Assembly: GCA_904063045.1 (NCBI GenBank)
Contig: CAJFCJ010000019.1
Location: 2,061,700-2,125,699, forward strand
Direction of reading: 5' to 3'
DNA from: Dimorphilus gyrociliatus
Lineage: Eukaryota; Annelida; Polychaeta; Dinophilidae
Length of the DNA stretch: 64,000 nt
The position numbers and the translations under genes are program-made. Shown here piece by piece: positions 21,905-33,472 of this stretch. Each line of letters begins with the position of its first letter. The stretch's first letter is position 1. Under the pieces are notes generated by a model, which had not been told where the DNA came from, searched no databases, and saw nothing but the letters and a program-made list of their open reading frames with translations.

Positions 21905-24900
21905 TCAAACGGATAATGATGAAAATAGGAAGAAAAACTGCAAAAGCTTATGGCGCTTTATCATAACTAGTCAATTTTTAGAAATATGTTTTGCTTTTAT
22001 ATTAAACATTTTTCGCGTACGTATTCTATGTAATTAATATGTTAATTTATTCATAATCAAGTTTCTTTATTTAGGACATTGTTAATCTTATACTACCATT
22101 CCTATATATGTGGTTAATGCAAATTATATTACATAAGGATAGCGATAACCGTTCATTTGGTTATTATGTTGCCGGCGGTATGGGATTATGCCAATTAATG
22201 TATTGTATAACAAATATGCATTCGCATTTTTTGGCTGAAAAAAGTGGATTAAAGCTCCGTTCATTATTAACATGTGCAGTGTATAATAAGGTAGATATAG
22301 TGTTTTGTAGATTCTCTTTTCAAGAGATTATCATACTGTGTAACCCCTTTTTACGAAAATTACAGATCTTTTATACAAGCTATAAAGCAGAAGATATTGT
22401 TAATGGCTCTATATTAGGTTTAATTGAAAGAGAGTTAGAGAAAACAACTGATTTTTATGGTCTTCTAATTGAAGTAACTGGAATACCATTTTCTGTTTGT
22501 ATTGTCTCGTTTGGAATATTCTATTTTAATGGTCCATATACCGTTGTTTGCATCCTCTCTCTATCGGTATTTTTCATTGGTCTAATATGTTTTTGCATGA
22601 AGAAAGAGAATAGTTTCAAGGAAAAAATGAGAGAATATACCGACAATAGATTATTTCTTGTTGGAGAGATAATTGACGGAATCAAAACCATTAAATTAAA
22701 TGTTTGGGACGATCGTTTCTTTCAAATTGTTACTAAAATAAGAAAATTGGAAACCAAAGGCCTATTTTATTCTTTTATATTTAGAATATTCCATCTTACA
22801 TTGTCATTCTGTGCATCTAAAATTATCTTAATGTTATCACTGCTAATTTTGATGATCTTATCGAAATTTGAATTTTCACTTATTAGTTTATTCCTTATCA
22901 TTGTTCTCATCACAACAATTGAGTACAGGCTATTTGTACAATTTCCAAAACTTGCCCTAGGATTATCTGATTGCTGCGAGAGTATCAAAAGGATTCAGGT
23001 AAATGTTAATTATTCTTTATTCATTAGAATCTTCCGTAAAATAATCCAATTTATTCAAGAATTTCCTATTCGATGATCTATCGTTAAAATCAGAAGATCC
23101 TTGTTCCCGATTAACAACTCCTAAACCAGCTAGGGGTGGTAATATTTTCATAGAAATGAGAAACGGCCACATCGCAAGAGATGTAAGAGATTCTCAATTG
23201 CTAGAAGATTGATAACTAAAAATTTAAAAATAAATCCATTTTCAGTCCTACTACGAATCGGAAAAGGATAAAAACAAATACATATTAAAGAATGCTAATC
23301 TAAAAATAGAAGAGGGAAGATCTTTTGGTATAGTGGGAAGTCCTGAATCTGGAAAGGTAAGTGAAAGATTTTTAAACATATATCAATACGCGTTAATTTA
23401 TCATTTTTCATTTTAATAGACGGCTCTTGTTCTTTCTCTTCTTAAAGAAAGACAATTGGAAAAAGGAAGGTTAGAATGCTTCGGAAAATTAAGTTACGCC
23501 GCTCAAATTCCCTGGATATTTAATGCAACTTTGAGAGAAAATATCATTATGGGATGGAATTTCTGTGAAGAGAAATACATGAAAGTTTTATCAGTATGCA
23601 AATTAAATGACGTAAGTTTATTACCGAATTTATGAGTGATTGATTAGATCATTTTAGAAAAAAATTGTCTATTAGGATATTACTAGACTCCATTTGGGGG
23701 ATCAGACGATTTTGGGAACAGAAATCGCGTTGACGCCATCATTAAAGGCCCGAATATCTTTAGCTAGGTAATACATTGAGTAAAAAAATTCCTTATCATT
23801 TAGATATTAAATGATTGCCTAATTAACAGGGCTATATATAGAGAAGCTGATATATATATTTTAGACGAACCATTAGAGTGCATCAATAAAGATGAAGCAA
23901 AAGGAATACTTGATCTATGTATCTTTGGATATCTTCGTCAAAAAACAACTATTCTAGTATCTAATCAAATAGAATATTTAGAAAAGATTGATGTCCTATA
24001 TTTAATGGATAATTGTAAATTGAAACAAATAAGGAGATACTCAGATTTAATGTCTAGACCTCATATTGCGAAAAGTACACCAAATTTTGAAGGAATGGTC
24101 AAATCGGAAGCGTGGGTGGTCTCGGAAGAAAAAGGTCTTGTCGGTACAAAGACTTATGTAAATTACGCAAGATCTGGGAATGTGGGACTTTTTGCGTTAT
24201 GCATACTATTCTTGATGATTATGTTCTCTCTAAAGGTCTTTATAGACGTTACTCTTGCCGAACTCTTAATTAACGCATCTCTAAAGTTTGATAGTGGAAT
24301 TTTCAAATTATATAGCGGATTCTTTATATTAGTTATATTGATTGCCGTGTCTTTCGTAGCACAATTATGCATGCACAACTTTTTTATGAAAACCTGTCAA
24401 AATTTTCACAAGAGGATGCTCAAATCAATTCTGCATTGTAAGATGGACTTTTTTGCTAAAAATCCAAAGCATGAGATCCTCTCTCGTTTTGGAAAGGATA
24501 TCGGAATCCTTGATAATCTATTACCTAGCTATTTTGAACGTTGTATATCCGATTTTTTGTGCTTAGTTTGTGGCGTTGTGGTGGCAATGATGGTCGTTCC
24601 TCTATTGACACTAGCCTTCCTACTTTTAATTGTCATCTTAATCATTGTCTATAAATTCTTGGCTGGAAAGATCGTTACTCTGAAAAGAATGGGATCAAAG
24701 AGCAAACTACAATGTGTCCAATTATATGTCGATGTACTACAAGGTTTAATAAGCATTAGAGCTTTATCGAGTAACAGTCATTTTTTAACCAAAATGTACA
24801 AAGCAATGGATTCAAGATTCAACCTAGAATTCTTTCATTGTGCCGGACTTAGATGGTTGCAACTATGGATGAACATTTTAATGGTTATCTTCCAAACTTT

Positions 24901-25946
24901 AACTTGCCTAAGCTTTGTTTTCTATATGGATACTATAAATTCATTATACGTTGCTCTCGCCTTGGTTTATCTCCTTTTTACAACTGATTCATTTTTTGGT
25001 TGCTTTCGAAGAGCTATTGAATTAGAAACTTCTGTAAGTATAACTAGAAACTCTTCGCCATCTAATTATCTTATAATCTTATTTAGATGAGTTCTGTCAA
25101 AAAAATTCAAGCATACGCAGCCACGGAAGCTGAAGAAAACCGTGAAACTATACAAAAACCAACAGTTTGGCCGACTGATGGTGTTTTAATTGTCAATAAC
25201 TTAACTTTACACTTGGACGATTATAATCAAAACGTTCTGGATGGGGTAAATATGTATGTTTGTCAAGGTCAAAAGGTGAGTAGTACCATAAATCTACAAC
25301 TTTACTGAGTAAATAATCTGCAAATGTATTTCAATAGATTGCAGTTGTAGGTACAACTGGGTCAGGTAAATCTTGGCTAATGCCAGCGATTTTTCAAATG
25401 GTTAAATCATCCGGACGTATTATATTAGATTCTGTCGATATATTAAAATTGTCTGTTCAAGAGGCTAGAAAACCTATTTCCGCAATTCCAAGAGATCCAT
25501 TCCTCTTTTACACAACTATTAAAGGCAATCTGGATCCTCTAAACCAGTTTACTGACTTTGAACTATGGAAAGTTTTAGAGAACGTTCAGCTGGCCGCCAA
25601 AATCAGATCAATGCCTTCGCAATTAGAAACTGTTATCAGTAATAATGATGGTTCCTTCTCAAACAGACAAAAACAATTATTATGTCTGGCTCAAGCCCTG
25701 TTAGGAAAGACCTATCTTATCGTTATTGAAGAATCTGCAGACGATAAAGAAGATGCGTCTGATGCGATAATCCAATACGTTATATCGAGGCATTTGAAGC
25801 ACTGTTCAGTAATTATCATTGCCAGTAAACTGAAGAGTATCAGGGAGTGTGATAAAATCTACGTTTTTGGTAATGGTAGGATTATCGAAGAAGGAACATT
25901 TGACTCTTTATTATCGCTTGGTGGACTTTTTAGACAATTAGTTTGA
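21905..25946 (+). CDS. ABCC-type (MRP-like) ABC transporter with atypical ATPase motifs, 5' end unresolved
   Basis: Exons read as 21905-22016, 22075-22290, 22366-22998, 23060-23182, 23246-23356, 23420-23611, 23676-23767, 23830-25033, 25087-25275 and 25338-25946. Layout is TMD1-NBD1-TMD2-NBD2, as in ABCC exporters. TMD1 has KSGLKLRSLLTCAVYNK; TMD2 begins near TKTYVNYARSGN. NBD1 has Walker A GSPESGKT, Q-loop AAQIPWIFNATLRENI and Walker B YILDEP, but LTPSLKARISLARA replaces the LSGGQ signature and Asn replaces the H-loop His. NBD2 has Walker A GTTGSGKS, but FSNRQKQLLCLAQAL for the signature, IVIEES for LVLDEA, and Ser for the H-loop His. Substrate unknown. It may be a slow or pseudo-ATPase transporter. 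The in-frame intron 22291-22365 (75 nt, no stop) is easily mistaken for coding. Confidence 0.85.
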
Positions 25947-26268
25947 TTATTAATATAATAAATTATACTTCCTTTCTGTTTGCATTCTTTAAAAGTCTGA
26001 TCTTTATGTCTTCATTTTTTTTCATTTAATAAAGATATTTGATCAATGAAAAACCAATATTGTAAAAATATGAATATTTATATAGTTTAATACAGACGCC
26101 GAGAACAAAGGGAGAGAGAGACAGAGAGAGAGAGAAAGAGATTCGAATTTGGCGCCACAGTCTGTCTATTGTGTACTCCAAAAGTTTACGAGCACTGACG
26201 ATAATACGAGTCAAAACAACGTTCGATATTTCCAAAATTTAGCAGTCTCCTGATTTAGTATCTTCAAG
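25947..26268. other. Short spacer with GA repeat
   Basis: 322 bp between the ABC transporter stop and the NHL-repeat gene ATG. A purine-rich GA repeat lies at 26109-26140 and may be promoter-proximal or 5' UTR sequence of the downstream gene. Confidence 0.45.
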
Positions 26269-28196
26269 ATGGACAATGATCCACCTCCACCATATTCCGA
26301 AGTTACTAGCTATTGCCTTTCTTTGGATGCTGCAAGGAGATTGAGTAATATAATAGCTGATAGTTCCTCAAATGTTCAACAAAATCCGATTGAAACCATT
26401 GTTGTTAGGCTGCACAATCAAATACCAGCTTTAAATAAATTAGTTAGTGAATTGAATGATACCGCCTTGGAAATAGAAGAAAAGAGAATTCATTTATTCA
26501 AACAGGTTAAACTTTCTTATCTTGCGTATTTGATGACTTTTTTTAGGGAGAGATAAGGAGTTCGACGAGAGTATCCGTTTTCAGCTCTCTTTTATCGGAG
26601 TTTGATAGATATTTAAAGAATATAAGGAAATATATTAATTCAACTTTCTTTCCTATCATAGGTTTGCACTTGGAGAAAAGAATTTCAATCATGGATGGAT
26701 CAGTGCTTTGATGAAATTGTAAAGAGGATTACTGGTGAATTGAACACTTGCAAGTTGAATGTTGACAATAGACGATTAAAATTAACAGAACTGACAGAAT
26801 CTGTTATAAGAGCTAGCGAAACGGCTTTACATATTGCGATTGGCGGACGACATGAAGAAATTCAGGAGATTCAAGAAAAGTTGCAATATAAAGAACGTAA
26901 AGTTCGTTCAGCCCTGTCTAATCCTATAGATAAAAGTTTTTCACAAATTTCCTACAATTCAAGTGCAGTCTCTTTGGAAGATTGTAAAAAGTTAGTTGGT
27001 AATTTACAAATGAAAATATCACGTAGTCAAACTCCGGTGAGTCATTCTAATCCATCTGTTGAGCCGGAAGTAAGTAATGAATATGATGAATCTGATGATA
27101 ATATGGCGAGGGAAGTGAATATATTCACTAGAAGAACCTCAACTGGACCGGAATTTAAAAAGCTCTACTTTAGTAGATCCTTCTCTACTAAAACATTTAA
27201 GGACAAAGCCCGATGCAATGCATTGTCTTTTACTTTTAATTGTCTCGATCAAGTGAGAATTTGCTACATTTTTTACATTCTATAATATCTATTTTATAAT
27301 GAATTGTTATTTAATTCTATCAGATAGTCGTTCCTGATAAAAACAACAAGAAATTAAAAGTTTTTACCCCAGAGGGACAACTGATGCAGGAATTGATACA
27401 TAATAAGCTCCGTTCACCTACCGATGTCGTCGTCTTGCCTTCTAATGATATGGTTGTTTCTGATCCCGAATGCGGTGATGCAAAAATCTTCTCCCCTTCG
27501 AATCAACTACTAGCATCGCTTCGACCCTGCGATAAACCTTGCGGACTTTCACTTGTGCCGAGTGCATCACACCTGATTGTTAGTTGTATTCTGACCAATT
27601 CGGTTCATTTAGTTGACTTACGTATTGGAGAGACTTCAGTGGCGAAAATTCGATACGGTCCCGATAAAGCACCTTTGTTTTCGTATCCGCATTATGTTTC
27701 AGCTGGTCCGAATCATTCGCTCTTTGTCAGTGATCGTATTAGCAATTGCGTTTGCCAATTAGATATTCGCAAAATATCTAGTAATGGTCAATATCCTCTT
27801 GTAAATAAGTTTGGTACACCAGGATCTGGGTTTGGGCAATTCCATGACCCTTATGGATGTTTTGCAATGGAAGAAGGGGGATTTCTAGTATGCGATTATT
27901 ATAATCATAGAATTCAAGCGGCGTGGGATTCATTCTATAATCCTCCGTTAACTGTAGATAATCATATAGATTTTCCGACTTGCGCTAAGTATACAGATTC
28001 TGGAAAATTATATGTGAGTGAATATATGACTGGCAGTATTAAAACTTGGGTTGATGTACCAACATTAACCAATGATAGACCTCCAGCTTATGACAATGAA
28101 TTGGATCTTTTAGCGTCAGGATCGTTCGCAGCCGCAATGGACGATTCAGCCAACCATTCATTATTAGTACAATCCAATTGGGAAAGTGCCCTATAA
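26269..28196 (+). CDS. NHL-repeat (TRIM2/3/71-like propeller) protein with terminal PPxY motifs
   Basis: Exons 26269-26505, 26662-27252 and 27324-28196 give 566 residues. The N-terminus opens with PPPPY, a WW-domain ligand. A helical region resembling a TRIM coiled coil follows, then a Ser-rich linker. From about residue 270 there is an NHL-type beta-propeller: repeats around KLKVFTPEGQLMQELIHNKL, SPTDVVVLPSNDMVVSD, GQFHDPYGCFAMEEGGFLVCDYYNHRIQ and DSGKLYVSEY. A second PPAY lies about 35 residues before the end. No RING or B-box is present and the start codon is well placed, so this is not an ordinary TRIM ligase, although an unseen upstream exon cannot be excluded. NHL propellers often bind RNA or protein; PPxY motifs recruit NEDD4-type ligases. 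Function is inferred only from these parts. Confidence 0.8.
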
Positions 28197-28973
28197 TATT
28201 TTCAGCAATAGCAAAATGAAAATAATTCAATAACACCTTTTCATATTATGATTTAGTGAAACAGAAGACAATTTTTATAACGATTTATTATATATAACAG
28301 TCAAATAAGAAACACATTCAGCAATATCTTATCATTTTTCTCTCTATATTAATTAATATATCTAACAACGATACTATATTCAAAAGTAGGAAAAAATTGA
28401 ATTCAATATCTCTTCTTAAGTGTTAATGTATTGTTTATTTTGTTTTCTATCTTGTTGCCGTGCTATGCTATACTTCAAGTATTCGAAAGTCAACGTTGTG
28501 ATTATTTTTTCTTTCTCTCTTTTTGTTTGTTTGTTCTTTTTTTTTACTTAGTAGGTCAATTAATAATTGGTGCTTGTAGACATTTTTTACTAAAAAATTG
28601 TACTAATTAATGTCTTTATACGTACGTATACTGTATATACGGTTTATACTAGAGTAAACTGTACACACTTTACGTAATAATTAGATTATGTTGTGTATTT
28701 TTACAAAACAATTGTAATGAAATGTGTTAAATAATCAATTAGATTTCATAATATACATATATATATATATTCTATTTTTAAATAACCTTTAACCTTTCAC
28801 GAAGTAAAATTTTCATCTCTCTCTCAAAGAGAGAGACAGAATTGGATTATATTCTCAATACAATAACAATTTATTTAATCATTTAAGAAATTATTTGTAA
28901 TTCTTTAGTTTTGTTTTTTTTTTCAAAATGAAAAAAAGAGGCACGTATTTTATTGTTGTGTATTGCCTTCGTA
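28197..28973. other. Convergent 3' spacer (NHL gene / zinc-finger gene)
   Basis: AT-rich, with TA repeats near 28755-28770 and a CT/GA tract near 28815-28840. No gene seen. It is probably 3' UTR of both neighbours. Confidence 0.5.
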
Positions 28974-30746
28974 TTATTTATCATGAAATGATAAATGGCA
29001 AAAGAAATCTGGCCAAGAAGAACTGTAATGATTGCAAAAGGAGCAGTGAAGAGGATCCATTTCATCATGGCATTTGACGTGAGTTTCGTACAATTGTAGA
29101 TCATTAAATAAACAACCACACCAACAGATTCTTGTAGTACCTTCAGTAGAACACCTAATTCTTAATTCTTCCATTAGATCGTCAACACTTATTTCTTCCA
29201 GTTCAATTTGAGCATTAACATCTAAAAGGATAATATCTTCATCCGATTTTGCTTTATTTTTCTTTTTCTTTGAATTTTTTCTTTTATTACAACCTTTAAC
29301 AACATGTTGATCTAGACGAGCTCTTGTAGAAAACTTCGAACCGCAATTTCCGCATTCAAACGGTCTTTCATTATCACCATTCTGGTGCTCTAATTGATGG
29401 TCTATAAATGGAGCGATATCGGGGAGAAGTTGAGAGCACCAAGGACAAGGTATCAGTGCACCGTCTGGTGTATGAGATAGATAGTGGACGGCATAAATAT
29501 GAATATCGTCAAACGTCATAAGACATACGCAACATTCGAAGATAGCCGATGAATTATTTTTAACGCAACGTTTTCTATGATTGCTTAGATGATATCGAGA
29601 TTCTAAAGATTTTCCACATTCTTCACATGAAACGCTTTCTTCACTCCTGTGAACTAGTAATATGTGGGATTTTAGTAGATTGCTATCTGAAAAAAATTTG
29701 GAACAAAAACAACATCTGTTGTATTTTCGATCATCATCAAAAGCAGCTTGAGAGGGAGGAGCTGTCGATGTAACTGAGTGGGTTCTTTTAATATGAGATC
29801 TTAGAGAACTAGAAGCTCGAAAAGTTGTACCACAATGCTGACACTGATATTTTAAAGTTGTATCATGAATTTTATAATGCTTGTTTAACGATTCCTTAGA
29901 GGCTAATCTTTTCTTGCAAACGTTGCATTCATATTGTCTTTCATATTCGGCAAGATGTGTATCCATGTGTCGTTTCATGTGTCTATCATCTGAAAAAGGG
30001 CGACCGCAAATTGGACATGGAACCGAGGGTGGAGCATGAACTTGTCTTTTGTGATTAAGAACGTGCTGTCTCGTTAAGAATGATTTTCCGCAATCCTCAC
30101 ATGTCCAGGGCCTTTCGTTTGTGTGAAAGCGGCGAACGTGAACTTGCATCTGTACTTTTTGTCGGAATGACTCTCCGCAATAAGAGCAAACAAATGGCTT
30201 TTTTCCAGTATGCTGTAACTGATGCTTCTTCAACGAATCCATTGTTTTAAAAAATTTCTGACATGTTTTACATTCATATGGTCTTTCACCAGTATGTGTT
30301 CTCATATGAGCATTTAAATGAACTTTTTGTAAAAATCTTTTTTCGCAGATATTACACTGTAGGGCACTTTGACCAGTATGTAATCTCATATGGAGAGTTA
30401 ATATTCCTTTCTGACTGTATTGAGAACCACATATTTCACAAGAAAATTTCTCTCCTTTCTTTTTCTTTCCTTTTTTAATTATTTCATCGTTCTGTAATTC
30501 TAATTCGGGATTTGTGCATAGAAGAGGCTCCACATGTTGGCTTAGCACTGGCGAATAATGAATTTGTACCTCCTGGGCGCTTGTTACTAAGGGAAGGGTT
30601 TGGAACGTATAGGCCGACTGAACGAATGTTTGAACATTTTCTGATGAGTCGCTATATGTGTTATAACTTAACTTGCCAACGTCATGCTCAGAGCTCAAAC
30701 CACTTTGATCACTTTCAGTTATAAATTGAATTCCCAATTGTTCCAT
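28974..30746 (-). CDS. Multi-C2H2 zinc-finger protein, single exon
   Basis: A single open frame of 590 residues from ATG 30746. About 15 zinc-finger units follow a 90-residue acidic/polar N-terminal part and a KKGKKKKGE basic patch. The first eight or nine fingers are canonical C2H2 with TGERPYEC-type linkers (residues about 100-350), consistent with sequence-specific DNA binding. The last units are irregular: one ends H..C, another has CWCGC. A second lysine-rich stretch (KRKNSKKKKNKAK) may be a nuclear localisation signal. An acidic segment (EISVDDLMEE) sits between the last fingers. No KRAB, BTB or SCAN domain. No orthologue can be named from fingers alone. Being intronless is unusual here and may reflect retroposition or simply a one-exon gene. 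Confidence 0.88.
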   Translation of the reverse strand: MEQLGIQFITESDQSGLSSEHDVGKLSYNTYSDSSENVQTFVQSAYTFQTLPLVTSAQEVQIHYSPVLSQHVEPLLCTNPELELQNDEIIKKGKKKKGEKFSCEICGSQYSQKGILTLHMRLHTGQSALQCNICEKRFLQKVHLNAHMRTHTGERPYECKTCQKFFKTMDSLKKHQLQHTGKKPFVCSYCGESFRQKVQMQVHVRRFHTNERPWTCEDCGKSFLTRQHVLNHKRQVHAPPSVPCPICGRPFSDDRHMKRHMDTHLAEYERQYECNVCKKRLASKESLNKHYKIHDTTLKYQCQHCGTTFRASSSLRSHIKRTHSVTSTAPPSQAAFDDDRKYNRCCFCSKFFSDSNLLKSHILLVHRSEESVSCEECGKSLESRYHLSNHRKRCVKNNSSAIFECCVCLMTFDDIHIYAVHYLSHTPDGALIPCPWCSQLLPDIAPFIDHQLEHQNGDNERPFECGNCGSKFSTRARLDQHVVKGCNKRKNSKKKKNKAKSDEDIILLDVNAQIELEEISVDDLMEELRIRCSTEGTTRICWCGCLFNDLQLYETHVKCHDEMDPLHCSFCNHYSSSWPDFFCHLSFHDK

Positions 30747-31099
30747 TTAAAATTTTTCACAATGCTTGTACCACCTGAATTTATTAAAGCCGCCAAACTC
30801 ACTAACTATATCACGTCCACGCGTCAGATGGAGGGCAACGAAGTGCTAACAAAGTCGACCCGGAGGCTTTTGATTAAAAATACAGATTGATCATTTGAGA
30901 AAATAGACTGTAATTCATTCAAATACAGTATTTATACAATTTAAACATATCCAAAGACAACGAAAAGCCAACTTTTTCGCTATTAATTATCAACAAAATG
31001 GCCGTCCAGTTTAGCTTTAAGGACACCGTAGTTTTTGGAATGCGGTTTTTTTTTACATTTTGCGCGGGAAATATAAAAAAAAGAAAAAAAAGGAAATTT
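30747..31099. other. Spacer upstream of the zinc-finger gene
   Basis: Contains the 5' flank of the zinc-finger gene and the 3' flank of AUP1. A 42-codon + strand frame starts at 30762 (MLVPPEFIK...). It has tolerable composition but no other support. A poly-T/poly-A stretch lies near 31047-31092. Confidence 0.35.
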
Positions 31100-32306
31100 T
31101 TACATATTTTTCATATCGTGTTTTTTTAAATAACTACGTCGAGCCTCTTGAAGAAGTAAGTCTTTCCTCTCTTGAAGGCTCATGCTCGTCAAGTCAGCTT
31201 TCTTATTTCGTCGAGTAATTTTTTCTTCAATATCATGCTTTTCAAGTCGATTTAAACTTTCGCTAGAAATTGAGCGTGCATCGAGGGGATTTTCAACCAA
31301 ATGTGCAATTGTAACTTCGACATCGTCGTTAATTAAAAGTTGTTTTTTGATATCGGATGGACTAACGTGAGGAAGCACAGCTAAAACTTGTTTTACCATT
31401 TCATCAATTCGATTTGTCTCCTTAGATCCTTGAGATCTTTTAAATAAACGATTTTTGGCTAATTCGACTTTGTCAGCACATGTAAAATTCGTTGATGATA
31501 GTTGTAGATGATGGGCCATTTGTTCTTGATATCTTAAAGCAATTTCGTCGTCGGATTCATCTTCTCGTCTAGCGACGATGGGAAGAACGTTTACTTTCCA
31601 TATGGTTAGTGGACAGAAAAATGTATATAATGCATCTGTCCACCATCTCCCACCTAGAACAGAGGGCGATACTCTCATAGGCCTATAAATTTCAATTGTA
31701 ACAGCTTGAACTGGTTCGCCCACATTCCACGGCCAGGATGCAAATTTTAACAAGCCTTTCTGGCCGGACGTTGTTGCTCCTTCAGGAAAAACAAGAATAG
31801 ACGTTGAACAATCATTGAGGTGCTTTTTAACATTTTTAACTAAGGACTTTCTCCCGCAAGAAGCGTTAAAGTCGGAATATCCCAGACACCAAGCTAATGA
31901 CTTAGGCACATTCCAAATGCAAGGTGTAACGACATTCCATAAAAGTGCTAGAACCCAATGATCTACAGCACTTAAAAAATTTGCAACAATAATTTTGCAG
32001 TTTTCTTCCCTGATTCCCGATTCATGAATGACGACCATTCCTAGTATAGCAAAAGGTACTCTTAAAATATACCGCCTAAACGACCATGATTTAGGTATGA
32101 TTGTACATATGAGAAAGACTTGTAAACCAATAAATAGGCGAAGGATTAAAAGAATCAGGCCTAAAGGAGAATAGAGGATGAAAGACAGAGTGGATTTAAC
32201 CGAATGATGAATCCTGTAATAGAAAAGATTATAGATGTATTTAACTGGGGCGATCAAAATTTAACCTGTGTTCTTCAAATAATTCATTCACTTCTAAACT
32301 GGTCAT
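31100..32306 (-). CDS. AUP1: AUP1 lipid-droplet/ERAD scaffold
   Basis: AUP1 inserts as a hairpin into ER and lipid-droplet membranes and recruits the E2 enzyme UBE2G2 for ER-associated degradation. Exons 32306-32266 and 32213-31100 join at an Arg codon (EEH-R) to 384 residues. The order is: hydrophobic hairpin (LGLILLILRLFIGLQVFLIC), acyltransferase-like domain (FPEGATTSGQKGLLKFASWPW), CUE domain (MVKQVLAVLPHVSPSDIKKQL) and a C-terminal helix with the family's SLQERKDLLLQEARR, corresponding to the UBE2G2-binding region. In the acyltransferase motif I the usual His of HX4D is Phe (NFLSAVDH), so acyltransfer is unlikely. A longer uninterrupted frame starts inside the intron at 32257 and should not be taken as the start. 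Confidence 0.93.
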
Positions 32307-33472
32307 TGCTGAAGAGCTTTACAATATTAAAATAATACGATGTAGAACAAGCAAGAGACTCAAACCGGAAAGGGAAACTGTTCTAGTATATATTTTATTG
32401 CGTCTTTCTTAGTATACAGCGACATCTTGTGTGCGTTTGTAAAATAATTTTATTTATATTGCGTAGAAAAGGGTTTAATAATTAATAAATTATAAATGAC
32501 TCAAATTTGAAAATTGCTAGGCAAAAATTAAATGTTTACAAACAAACGAAATTTCATCAGAATAAACAATAATAGAAGAAAAAAAAAGAGAAAGTAGAGC
32601 ATGGTCAAACTTCTATTTAACCAAAAAGAAAAATACATTAAAAAGTTTCCTTTAAAGCAGTAATTTAACATATTTAATTGAAAATTAATTAATTAAAATA
32701 TAATTAATAGTTTAACAACGGCTTGAAAGAGATTATCATTTCCAGAGTTTAAATATGATATAAACTGCATACTGTATAGTATATACTATTATAGTTCTAT
32801 AATTCTTAAGAAATCCTCTTTCTTGGAAATTACAAGATTAAATAAAATGGTAGCTACAACACTTATATTCAACTTACGAATATAGAGATAATAATTTTAA
32901 AAAATGGAGTATTTTGGCGTTTTTATTGGCATAAATTACTTATTACGTAATATTCAACTTTATATTACGACACCATCATAAGTTATTATTGTTTACATAT
33001 TTCGAAGTGAATAATATATTATTATAAAAAGTACCTAAATATATTTATACTCGGACACAAATACTGTATTTATGTATATATAGAAACTGAAGATAAGATG
33101 CTAATAAATAATAAATGATTAAATATAGAAAGCTAAGACAGGAAAGCAGTTCCGTCCGTAGGGGGTTGAAAAAATCAATAATTAAGCTTTTAATGGTATA
33201 TATTTTTATGAACAAGCGTAAAATTAATTCATTAAGACGTCATTTAAAGATTTCCGCCCTATAGTTTGTAGGTTGTTAAGTAAATAAATCGCTTTCCTTT
33301 CATAACTTATGATAAAAACTTATGTTTTCTGTACATAGATGTCGCTATAATTCACTTTTTAGGCAGAAAACAACCTTTGCAATATCGGGTCATTTCGTAC
33401 ACCAAAACAATAACAGAGGAGCGCACGTAGCACTTTGTTGAACAGAAAAGAAGACGATCGCGTACAGGAACA
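32307..33472. other. Divergent spacer AUP1/BNIP3
   Basis: 1.17 kb between the two start codons. AT-rich, with no coding pattern. The final 150 bp before the BNIP3 ATG are less AT-rich and may hold its promoter and 5' UTR. Confidence 0.45.

Noticed and set aside
30762-30890. A 42-codon + strand microprotein upstream of the zinc-finger gene
   Set aside because: Short, with no support beyond an ATG and stop. Lies in the likely 5' flank of the opposite gene.
32214-32257. An AUP1 start at 32257 giving a longer uninterrupted frame
   Set aside because: It lies within the first intron. The spliced start at 32306 restores the family sequence (NELFEEH-R).
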